From positions 1-24,304 of the forward strand of contig MZNV01000829.1 of assembly GCA_002081555.1 (NCBI GenBank): a stretch of 24,304 nucleotides of DNA, read 5' to 3'. A program made the position numbers and the translations under genes. Shown here piece after piece: positions 9,441 to 17,897 of the stretch (the stretch's first letter is position 1; each line of letters begins with the position of its first letter). The stretch comes from Protostelium mycophagum. Taxonomy: Eukaryota; Evosea; Variosea; Protosteliida; Protosteliaceae. The notes beneath the pieces are model-generated. The model searched no databases. It had not been told where the DNA came from and was given only the letters and a program-made list of their open reading frames with translations.

Positions 9441-10937
9441 ATGACGACGTTAGGAGCTCCCAAAGATATGGAGGTGACTGGCACCGCGAATGATACAGTT
9501 AGCTCTCTCAATTTCTCGCCGAAGGCAAATCTTTTAGTGGCCAGTTCATGGGATGCCAAAGATCAGGTAAGACGAAGATCATATCATTCAGACTCTGATG
9601 TTTTAGGTGAGATGTTGGGAGATTGGTGCCATGGGAGCCAATCCTAAGGCGGCTATGAGCCATGACGCTCCCGTTTTGTGCACAGCGTGGAGCTCGGTAC
9701 GTTTAAATGATTCCACCTATTCCTCTCTGATCGATTTTAGGATGGGCAGACAGTATTTTCTGGAGCTTGTGATGGAAAAGCCAAAATGTGGTCTCTTGCT
9801 TCTGGTTCTTCACAACAAATTGCTCAGGTGACTATGATTAACCATCTATTTCTTAACAGAGGCCTTTACGACTGATCACGTCATGTTTCTTCTAATGATT
9901 ATAGCATGCCGCTGGTATTAAATCTTTATTCTGGATCGATCGTTTAAATTGCCTGGCCACTGGAAGTTGGGATAAGACACTCAAATTCTGGGACGGAAAA
10001 TCACCCAACGCCGTCCATTCCATTCAATTACCAGAGAGAGTCTACTGCATGGACATCAGAGGTGATCTCGCCGTTGTCTGCACAGCAGACAGAAACATAC
10101 TCATCTACGATGTAAAGAACCTCCAAAAGGAATTCAAGGTTCGTCATCTCATTTTTTTCATCCATATCATCGCTTGATGTTGATCATTCCGCAGAGAATT
10201 CCTTCACCTCTAAAGTACCAGAGTAGAGCCGTGGCCTGTTTTATTGATCAATCTGGGTTCGCTGTGGGTTCATCTGAGGGCCGTGTTGCTTTCCAATACA
10301 TAGAGGACCGTGACTCATCGTAAGTGTCTTATCTTCCCGCCCTTTTTCGTCCTTGTGTCTGTAAAGCGAAGTGACCGACTGTGTTATGTTCACGAAAAAT
10401 TTTTACAGCTCTGGCAGAGCCAAACAATGGTACTTGCAAAAAAAATATTCACGTCTACAGCTCTGCATATACAGAGAAAACTGTCTTTTGCCACATATTT
10501 CTTTCAATTTAAAAAATTCACCACAAATTTCCCGCCAAAACTAACGTTCTCCAGCAAAAACTTTGCTTTCAAGTGCCACAGAGAGAACAGTGACGTCTAC
10601 GCCGTCAACGCCATCTCTTTCCATCCCGTTTGGGGAACCTTCTCCACTGCTGGAGGCGACGGCTGCTTCAACTTCTGGGACAAGGACTCGAGGCAGCGAC
10701 TGAAAGCTTTCCCAAAGCTGCCGCAGCCCGTCACCGCGTCTGCGTGGAGCATGGATGGTTCTATTTTCGCTTACGCGACCGGATATGACTGGCACAAGGT
10801 TTGAATTTTGAATCTTAAATTTGGCGGTTAAGAATGTACAGGGATCAGAGTACTATAATCCCAACCAGAAGCCACAGATTTTCCTGCATGCGACACCTGA
10901 GGCCGAAATCAAGAACAGAGCCGCAAAGGCCAGGTAA
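9441..10937 (+). CDS. RAE1: mRNA export factor Rae1/Gle2, WD40 protein (333 aa, 7 exons)
   Basis: Rae1 is a seven-bladed WD40 propeller that binds the GLEBS motif of Nup98 at the nuclear pore, helps mRNA export, and takes part in spindle assembly. Exons are 9441-9566, 9607-9696, 9741-9827, 9905-10138, 10195-10319, 10555-10798 and 10842-10937, exactly 1002 nt. Recognisable segments are DTVSSLNFSPKANLLVASSWD, VRCWEIG, SGACDGKAKMWSL, LATGSWDKTLKFWD, LPERVYCMDIRGDLAVV, CFIDQSGFAVGSSEGRVAFQY, FAFKCHRENSDVYAVNAISF, FSTAGGDGCFNFWDKDSR, and the terminal YATGYDWHKGSEYYNP. All align in order with Rae1 of animals and yeast, and the length is close to the usual 330-370 aa. The 235-nt intron 5 is about five times longer than most of the others and holds a TTTCCCGCCAAA motif. 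Confidence 0.96.
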
Positions 10938-11006
10938 TCCGGAAAATATAATTCTCTGAAATATCTAACAACTGGAACAGATAAAACGTGGAGAATTGGT
11001 TGATAT

Positions 11007-11100
11007 TGCAGGATTTGGTCAGATTCCCCGCACCACGGTAAATATCTCGGTAATTAACGTGTTCATTACCGAGAAGTGGGGAATCCGACCAAATCCTGCA
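11007..11100. repeat. nested inverted repeat, potential 94-nt hairpin
   Basis: The outer arms are 11007-11029 and 11078-11100, 23 bp with one mismatch, beginning TGCAGGATTTGG on the left. The inner arms CTCGGTAAT (11046-11054) and ATTACCGAG (11065-11073) are perfect 9-mers around a 10-nt loop. It lies 70 nt after the RAE1 stop codon, in a region without coding sequence. It could be a small non-autonomous inverted-repeat transposon, a structured transcript or a 3'-end element. No target-site duplication was obvious. Confidence 0.8.
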
Positions 11101-11447
11101 AAAATAAAAAATTGAATTTTATTTTTTCTACTTTTTAATATTTACCCGGTTACCGCGCAACCGCAGTTATTTAGGCGTATTCCCGGATAATTCATGAATC
11201 ATTCTCCGTTGTCTTGCAGACCACAAAATCGGCTGATAAAAACCTTTACATATGTCTCTACACACCGACAATCAATCTACAATAGACCTCTGCAGCTGAG
11301 CTCTATACATCCGGTCACTGTCTTGCACGGTGGATTTCTAATTTAAACCAATATTTCGTACTTTTCACCGTGGTGAAAAACCAAAATGAAAAGTCGACCA
11401 GAATTTTGGCGGAAAACACGGGTTGCGAATTTTTCGCGTTCCGCGCG
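11101..11447. other. AT-rich intergenic region upstream of the GH13 gene
   Basis: No gene is supported here. The stretch opens with an A/T-rich run, then an ACCCGGTTACCGCGCAACCG segment, and closes with TTTTGGCGGAAAA, 30-45 nt before the GH13 start codon. It presumably includes the GH13 promoter and 5'UTR. I see no TATA box that I trust. Confidence 0.4.
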
Positions 11448-14400
11448 ATGTTCGACAACTTTTTAGAGATGATGGACCACTCATCCTTGAGTCGCTCTGG
11501 AAATTCCTTCTTGAATGGGTATAATAACGGCCACAACAACGGTCACAGTTATGGTCAAGTGAGGAGAGAGCGTGTCTCTGGTGCTAGGTATTATTATCGA
11601 CAAGATGATGAAATCTGATCAATCACAAAGCTTGATCGAGTTATCTGTGCGTCCATGGCTGTGGTATTTAACACACAAGTACCAGACAAACATCACCCAG
11701 CTGTCAGACGTCCCAATCGAGGAATTTCAGCTCTATGTCGATCGAAAGATCAAATGGGTGTGGCTGATGGGTATTTGGGAGATAGGCTTCCAAGGTAAGC
11801 CGTCCCTGCATCAAAAATGTGTCCGAACTGCAAATTAAAAGGTTACGATGATCCCAGATGTGACAAAATGAACGATCAAGTTTTGAGAAAGTCACCTAAC
11901 AAACTTTTAGGTTTACATCACGATCGAACGGACCCTGAGCTCTTGGCACAATATAAGACCAATCTACCTGATTACACTCTGGACGATGTGATTGGCTCTC
12001 CCTATGCTATCACACAGTACCACTGCAACCCACAACTGGTATTATTGTCACCTCTCCCATTCTTTATTCTCAAAAACGATTCAATCGCTCTATTCTTCTT
12101 GGTTTTGTGCTGAGCTCTTTGTGAAATGATGATTTGTGATTATCGTGGAATCTTTCTTCTGTACATCATTTCATTTTTGAAATCAATTCGTCGCACTCAT
12201 ATTTGATCTCCAATCTCTGGACGATGAGATCATTGTCTAAAAAGACTGATTCCCTCAGGGCACAGACGATGACATCAACACTCTCCGACAAAATTTGAAC
12301 AAGATGGGACTGCTTCTAATGCTAGACTTTTGTCCCAACCACTCTGCTGTAGACTCCCCGCAGGCTAAACTTAACCCCGAGTTTTATATCCAAAGACCGA
12401 AGAACACTGAAAAATCTAATAAAAAATACAACCCGCAGGGAATCGCTTTTGGAAGCTCTGGAGAGACGGTGTGGATGTGAGTGAAATTTCACGGAAAAGT
12501 CATGCTGATGTGCACAGGGACACTCTACAATACAACTATTGGAAGTGAGGATTTATTTTCATTTTTATATCGTGAAATTAACACGTAACAGCCCGACTTT
12601 TGCCAAAGCAAAAGTTCACGAACTTTTATAGTGAGTTCTCACGTCAAAGTGACATGTGATGACGTCATACTGACGTGTACAGTATCGCGTCACTATGCGA
12701 CGGACTCCGCTGTGACATGAGCTTCCTCTTATTGAACGATCAAATCGAAAAGAATTGGATAGAAGAAATGGCCTCCCATAATTTCAAAAGACCGTCTCAA
12801 GAATGGTAATAATACGACCATCTACAATTGCATCTCGTCTCGTTGTAGATACTGAATGTAGAAAGGTGGACGGGCGCCATTTTGGCGGTGAAGTCGCAGT
12901 ACCCAAACTTTGTCTTTGCTGCAGAGGTATCTTCACAGAAATTCTGCGGAAGTTTCGCTGATATTTCAGGTGTATGACATGCCGTTGGTAACCAAACTAC
13001 AACAGTGTGGATTTGACTATACTTACGACAAGACTCTTTACGATCATCTCGGTGATGGCAACTTGGACAAGTTAAGACATTGGTTGTCGACTCAATCCGA
13101 AGAATATTTCAGACATTCTGTACACTGTGAGTTTTTATTATGTCGGGAATTTCTGTGTTGTAGATTGAAAATAACGGTGAATAGTCCTGTCGAATCACGA
13201 TCTGCCGAGAGCTGCGACTTTCTTTGGCAGCACTTGGAGAGCTAATGCCGCGGCATTCATTGCTTTCACAATACCAGGCTTGAGGTTAATCCTTTTTACT
13301 GGTCTATTATTTTTATAACTGTTTGGTGCTACTTTACAGGCACCAAAAGAACCGGTACAAAACAATTCATCTTGCAGGTTTTACTTAGAAGTCTCGTGAA
13401 GCCGCGAAAAAATATGTTTCGTGTCGATATGCAGATGAGAATGTTTCACGCGGTTGCCCATGCCAACCGATGACAAGAATTATTTATGTGTTGGAGTTTA
13501 CATTATTTGCAAATTAAATAGAACATGCAGAAGAGCTGGCTTGCCAGCTCGAAGAAAATCAAGTCATAAATAAATATATTTTCTTTCTACAACCAGCCAT
13601 ATTGAGATGTGATCTACAACGATGTAATACGATAACAGGCTCTATTGGATGTGGGAGAATAGAGGATATGTTAACAAACTGGACATTCGCTTGAGGTAAA
13701 GAAACATCTGGATCAAAATATTGAGACGTTGTAGACGAGAACAAATCGAGTATAACCGGCCGGAAACAGTACAATTTTACAGACATTTATGGGCCATCAC
13801 AACGGAAGACGTGAGTGATCGGAATTTCCCTGAAATTTCCCTGAAATTTCATTGAAACTTCACAGGTTTTTGAGAAGGGACACTGGACATATTTAGAAGT
13901 GACAGGATCAGGTCATTATGATATCCTATCAATTTTGACGTATTGTCGTATTTCTGAAACAAACTGACACTGCACAGAGAGCGCATGGCGTTTGATCGCT
14001 TATAGATGGAGTTATTTGAACAAAAAGAGACTCGTTGTAGTCAACTACAGTGACACACAGGCATCAGGTATATTTTACTTCTGCTCTTGCATCTCCTGTC
14101 CATTCGAGAGCAGTTATCACGTTTTGGTGTAATCGACCATGGCAGGCCGCAGCAAACGTCTCCTGCTCCTGAAAATAGTCTTTTCGGCAGATGAGATTGT
14201 CTTTTTGCGGCTTTGCCGCTGAGATATACTCCTCTGGTGTTTTTGCACATTTCGCGGGTCTGCAGCTTTAATTGCAGATCCAAAAGACTCTTAGCTCCAT
14301 CAGTGGATCTATGTCTACATTTGCGTTTCGTTGATGGCTTTGCCGCAAATATGCGTTCGTTCTTTTACTCAGGTATTTGCGTCTCTTTGGTGATTTATCG

Positions 14401-14646
14401 CATATCAAAATCACTTTTGACCAATTAAATTCTCATTTCCTCAGGCTACATAAAAGTGGCCAACGCAGAGCCAATGGCTGGAAATGATATCATACCAGTG
14501 CGTGATATGCTGACAGACACGGTGAGTAAGATATCACGACATTGGTTGACGTTCTCCAGACGTATGAGAGGTCGGCATCTACAATGCGCAACGTTGGGTT
14601 GTCTGTGCTGATCAATTCTTGGTGGGCACAAATATTTGAGTACTGA
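11448..14646 (+). CDS. GH13 alpha-amylase-family glycoside hydrolase (529 aa, 16 exons)
   Basis: Sixteen exons (11448-11587, 11631-11794, 11911-12038, 12259-12476, 12518-12544, 12592-12630, 12683-12805, 12866-12926, 12970-13126, 13185-13284, 13639-13695, 13735-13810, 13866-13911, 13978-14067, 14445-14521, 14560-14646) total exactly 1590 nt in frame. After a short N/G/H-rich leader comes a TIM barrel. It carries GH13 region I in MLDFCPNHS (D167, H172), region II in GLRCDMS (nucleophile D250), region III in FVFAAEVYDMP (acid E300) and region IV in LSNHDLPRA (D358). ANAAAFIAFTIPGLRLYWM follows, then a beta-sandwich ending with LVVVNYSDTQASGYIKV. GFDYTYDKTLYDHL is typical of a bacterial GH13 branch with unclear substrate. 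An alpha-glucan substrate is the likely guess. No signal peptide is seen, so it may be cytosolic. All catalytic residues are present. Introns 10 (354 nt) and 14 (377 nt) are unusually long. Confidence 0.93.
13533..13550. repeat. perfect 7-bp hairpin with CTTG loop inside GH13 intron 10
   Basis: GAGCTGG and CCAGCTC flank a CTTG tetraloop at 13540-13543. The hairpin lies in a 354-nt intron, in a segment of otherwise AT-rich sequence. A stable tetraloop in an oversized intron could belong to an intronic RNA, but no snoRNA box pair that I trust surrounds it. Confidence 0.6.
14207..14350. repeat. cluster of hairpins and a direct repeat in GH13 intron 14
   Basis: Three stems lie within 144 nt. They are GCGGC/GCCGC around TTT (14207-14219), nine-base arms with one G-U pair at 14256-14264 and 14273-14281, and ATTTGCG/CGCAAAT at 14319-14325 and 14344-14350. 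The 11-mer GGCTTTGCCGC occurs twice, near 14209 and 14336. The host intron, 377 nt, is the longest in the gene. Confidence 0.55.
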
Positions 14647-15040
14647 TAGCACAAATGAATCATCTTTTAGCTGTTTTATTTTTATTTTTGTGAGGGTAAC
14701 GAATGTCTACGATCGTAGTTCCATACCGTGATCTTTCACGGCAAATACCGCGCTCCATAGGAAATGTCCTATGTCGCCTACACAATAACGGTAATGACCG
14801 AGATTTGGAGGAGTACTCAATGGTGTTGTTGCAGCTCCGTTAAATCTTCAGAGAGTCCACCACTTCATAAAATGAGAAACTGTATTTGCTCTGGCGTCCC
14901 AGAACATGTCTTTTTCGAGCAGATTTATTGCCTCTTGCTCATCCAGTTCTAAAACGTTGTCTGCTTCCAGTCAACAGTCGAGAGTTTTCGATTCTAAATC
15001 ATTCCAAGTTGGTCGGCGACCTTGAAAGTTCCTTGCAGAA
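14647..15040. other. intergenic region with palindrome run
   Basis: Besides the palindromes there is a T-rich stretch (TTTTATTTTTATTTTTG, near 14674) that may be part of the GH13 3' end. Toward 15040 the sequence becomes mixed and probably holds the promoter of the next gene. No RNA gene was recognised. Confidence 0.4.
14707..14800. repeat. run of four short palindromes downstream of the GH13 gene
   Basis: In order these are the perfect 12-bp palindrome CTACGATCGTAG (14707-14718), CCGTGA/TCACGG around TCTT (14726-14741), a 7-bp perfect stem with an AATG loop (14756-14773) and CGGT/ACCG with an AATG loop (14789-14800). They lie 60-155 nt after the GH13 stop codon. Together they could act as a 3'-end or insulator-like element. 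Function is unknown. Confidence 0.6.
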
Positions 15041-15663
15041 ATGTCCGACTCGGTAGGATTTGCTCAAATCGGGAGTGCTCTAAAGGACACAGACATTACA
15101 CCATTGTGTTTCCCGTTTAGGATTGTCCTGAGTTAACCGCCAGTTTGCCCTCGAGGACATCCTCTTTGGATGTGCCACAAGGTATAATCTGTTTTTGTTG
15201 ATCACATCAAAAACATGTTCTTAATTTATTTTAGCGCTGGAAGGAAGGGCTTATTAGGAAGTGCTGTGAGAAGGTGTATGAGATGTACAAGAAAAATGTA
15301 GTGATTAAATCATCTCAGTTGGAGATATCCAAATCTGGTGATCGTGAAAAAGCGATTCCGTTGGTCGAGTTTGGGTAAGGGTGTTCGTCTAGCCACTTGG
15401 GGAGTTCATTCCTCCCTCTGAATTTTACTTTTGCGTTCATGTAATGTGATTCTTGGACTACAATGAGTCAGAATGGCCATGATGGAACACTCAAACGTAT
15501 CCCCTGATGGGTAAGTGTTTCAGAGAATTGACACGTAACGCCATGGTGACCATCCACACGACCCCTGTTTCAAAACTAACCCCCACAGGTGGAGGTCATG
15601 CTGAAGTTATTAGAATTATCAGGGGATCCTCTTTTTAACTTCAAACCGTGTGCAGACATTTGA
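15041..15663 (+). CDS. unidentified multi-exon gene, splice model unresolved
   Basis: Several coding-like blocks follow a start at 15041 (MSDS). The best is about 15235-15376 (RWKEGLIRKCCEKVYEMYKK, then NVVIKSSQLEISKSGDREK and AIPLVEFG). Next comes a block near 15471-15510 (MAMMEHSN) and a block near 15591-15663 (VEVMLKLLELSGDPL, ending in TGA). Splice sites can be placed so that the frame holds, but alternative junctions exist, and another open stretch (RITVALRYEALDKSS) follows at about 15668-15780. The blocks suggest a small alpha-helical protein of roughly 120-150 residues. I do not recognise a family. Coordinates are the outer limits of the supported part. Confidence 0.4.
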
Positions 15664-16042
15664 CACCCTCGAATTACTGTCGCATTGAGATATGAAGCAC
15701 TGGATAAATCCTCTCATGGACACCGTCTGTCTCACTCATCAACATCACCGTTCATTGAAGAAATGCCTTGTACAAAGTGATTTCTCTGGATTCAAAGTGC
15801 GAGAGGTTTATTCCAGCCTTGTTGGGTTGAATGACTCACTGCAATGGGCAAACATTTCGAATAAACGAGAAGTCCATCATTGACAATGTTCAAAAAGAGT
15901 ATAAACATCAAAGTTTAACAAGACAGAAAGCCATATGAAAACAACAAGAAAGTCAGGACGAATTGAGCATCATAAATAAATAAAATTTATATATCTCATT
16001 TTGAAACCTCAGTTCTAATAATACTCTTGGCAAAACGGGCGC
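15664..16042. other. 3' region between the unidentified gene and the GARP-like gene
   Basis: This stretch contains short open frames (for example plus-strand 15692-15883, 63 codons) that may be extra exons or untranslated sequence. Overlapping AATAAA hexamers lie at 15975-15984 and could end the plus-strand transcript. The GARP-like gene's 3' end comes in from the right. No repeat or RNA gene was recognised. Confidence 0.35.
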
Positions 16043-16813
16043 TTAAGCGCTGGTGGGAGCCTCCTTTGGGGCTCCTGACATGAGCTTCTTGGTGACAGAT
16101 GGGCGTCTGGCGAGGCCCAACTTCTTCTCGTGTCTCTGCAAGTGGGAGGCGACCTTCAATCTGGTGATCGACTTCATGCAGACTCCTTGAGCTCTCATGA
16201 TGAACATGATCTTCTTGGGTGTGGCCTCGTCTCCGAGTGTATCGTAGGCACGGAGGAAAGCAGCGTGGAGGTCTTGAGTCCAAGAGATACGTTGCTTGGA
16301 GAGGTCGCTGTCACTGTCGGAGAGGACAGGGGAGGGCGAAGATTGCACAGGGGACTTGTATTCTGGTGCGACGAAGGCAGCCATTGGGTTCTTAACCTCG
16401 GTAAAAGCAGAGAAGCTCTGAGAAGGGAGCTCATACTGGGAGGTGAGAGGAGATGGCTCTATCGGGCGGAAGAAAGGACCATCGTGGCGAGCGAAGAAGT
16501 CTTGTTGCTGTTGAGGAGCGATGAAGACGGGCTCCCAGGGCTTACCGTCCTCCTCTAAAGTAGGAGAGGAGAATCCGCTGGAGGGATAGGGAGAGGACTG
16601 AGGAGAACAATCCGAAGAGGCATCGGCAGCGTAGAAGTTATTCAACTCGGCGCTGAAGAGCTGGTCGATGTGGAATTGGTCGACTGGGTAGAAGTTGCCC
16701 ATTGTGGGGAATTGAGGCATTCTCTGCTGGTAGACATTGTTGTTGACGGTGTTGTCAGTCCAGTACTCATATTGGTATTCCTGTTTGGTGAAGGGCCTTG
16801 CGACGCAGCTCAT
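16043..16813 (-). CDS. GARP/Myb-like DNA-binding transcription factor (256 aa, single exon)
   Basis: An uninterrupted ORF runs from ATG at 16811-16813 to TAA at 16043-16045. Residues about 1-165 are low complexity, rich in Q, N, S, P and F, like an activation region, with several SP and SDSD sites. Residues about 173-232 form a GARP-type single Myb repeat. RISWTQDLHAAFLRAYDTLG resembles the plant WT.ELH..FV.AV..LG, TPKKIMFIMRAQG resembles the helix-2 region, and LKVASHLQRHEKKLG matches the VASHLQKYR recognition helix. A basic tail follows. GARP proteins are best known in plants and are also reported in amoebozoans. Lack of introns is odd among neighbours with up to 16 exons and suggests a retro-copy or a fast-response gene. 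No receiver domain is present. Confidence 0.8.
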   Translation of the reverse strand: MSCVARPFTKQEYQYEYWTDNTVNNNVYQQRMPQFPTMGNFYPVDQFHIDQLFSAELNNFYAADASSDCSPQSSPYPSSGFSSPTLEEDGKPWEPVFIAPQQQQDFFARHDGPFFRPIEPSPLTSQYELPSQSFSAFTEVKNPMAAFVAPEYKSPVQSSPSPVLSDSDSDLSKQRISWTQDLHAAFLRAYDTLGDEATPKKIMFIMRAQGVCMKSITRLKVASHLQRHEKKLGLARRPSVTKKLMSGAPKEAPTSA

Positions 16814-16886
16814 TGGTCAAAATTGTATTTAGAGGGTGGTGGGTGGGGAGTTGGATATGTAAAACGAGTTCTGTGCAGGAGGGAAA

Positions 16887-16894
16887 CTATATAG
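16887..16894 (-). promoter_or_regulatory. TATA box of the GARP-like gene
   Basis: CTATATAG, read CTCTATATAGTTT on the minus strand, lies about 75 nt upstream of the start codon. It is the only TATA-like element near this start and is well placed for a short 5'UTR. The nearby flank is purine-rich on the plus strand, that is pyrimidine-rich on the coding strand. Confidence 0.6.
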
Positions 16895-17897
16895 AGGTTT
16901 GGGGTGTTGTTTTAAGAGCGCAGACCACGGCAGGGTAAAGGTATTCCGTGGATGACGAGCTAACAAAGTATACTCGTGGGTTTGCAGGTGTTGAGGCCTG
17001 ACTGTGAAGTTCTGAAGGTTGTGCTTTCTACTGTTGGTGTCTTTCTGGTGGCAAAATGGAAAGATTTAGATCGGTGGGTGGTTCTTTGATTGATTTGGTG
17101 GGGGATCTGGAAGGTTCCTTGCTGCTGGTTTAGGGTTTGGGTTGTTCTTTAACTTTGTTAAGACGGCGGAGGTCTTCTCTTGCTCTTGGCTTCTGGTCGG
17201 TTTGTTGTGTTCTGTTTGGAGGAACGACGATTTTCATAGGGACAACGAACCCCACACAGCGCAACTGATTGCGTAACTATGGTTAATTGCTTGGTGACCA
17301 AAACCGACCTGTCAGAGAGACCTGTCAGGCTGTGTTATTAAGTGGCCGACACGCCCTCTTAAGACTCAGCACATGCCAGATGGGCTTGTAAAGACTACTT
17401 ATGAAGTGATGAGGGTGGTTTTCAGTAGATTTTCAGTAGGAGACCTTTGCCCGTAATTGACTTCTGCAACGCTTTTTCGTCGTTCTGAGGTGTCACTGAG
17501 GTAGCGCGGAACAATTCATAGGGCAGGAACCCTGCTTTACCTATAGTATAATAGTGTTTCTTTGTCACCATCATACCTCGCTCAGAACAACCTTCAATGA
17601 CCAGAAAGAACAAAGAACAGAAGAGAACACCCGGAGGAACCCGGAAAAGGGTTGCAGTTCCGCAGCGGCTAGAAAGCGTCTTTCGGCGAGAAAAAAAAAT
17701 GGGGGGGTGTCAAGAACGGTGTCAAACGTTGTACGGCGCGTTTTGGTTGGCAGCCACGCGTTCAAACCCGAACGTGGTGGTTCCAAATCCATCACCACGG
17801 GGATACGGAGATGGGATCATCTACAACTGTACACCCGCCGTCTCTAAAAATAGAACGTGCACCCAAAAAAAGCCAGAATAAATTAATGTGAGGTGTA
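16895..17897. other. long upstream region of the GARP-like gene and 3' flank of the Rho GTPase gene
   Basis: About 1 kb without a convincing gene, the largest clean gap in the right half. The left part is G/T-rich on the plus strand. The right part, 17.6-17.85 kb, is purine-rich, with a run of A9 followed by G7 near 17691-17707, and GGGCAGGAACCCTGC forms a short stem near 17521. Open frames in this segment overlap on both strands and look like compositional artefacts. I looked for tRNA boxes (GTTCAAACCC near 17760) and found no folding tRNA. Confidence 0.4.
17306..17328. promoter_or_regulatory. tandem GACCTGTCAG site upstream of the GARP-like gene
   Basis: The 10-mer GACCTGTCAG occurs twice, at 17306-17315 and 17319-17328, with a 3-nt spacer. 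Centres are 13 bp apart, so not exactly one helical turn. It sits about 500 nt upstream of the GARP-like start codon. The core TGACAGGT resembles TALE-homeodomain sites, which is only a resemblance. Confidence 0.5.

Noticed and set aside
16130-16558. 142-codon plus-strand ORF antisense to the GARP-like gene
   Set aside because: It is a shadow of the real minus-strand gene, whose recognition helix and codon pattern are clear.
17750-17810. tRNA-like B box (GTTCAAACCC) and GGTTCCAAATCC
   Set aside because: The bases around the box do not form a T-stem, there is no A box at the right distance, and no cloverleaf can be folded.
17554-17881. Overlapping open frames on both strands in the purine-rich stretch
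   Set aside because: Frames are open on both strands with low-complexity, basic products. There is no Met-started domain, no splice pattern and no recognisable motif, so composition explains them.
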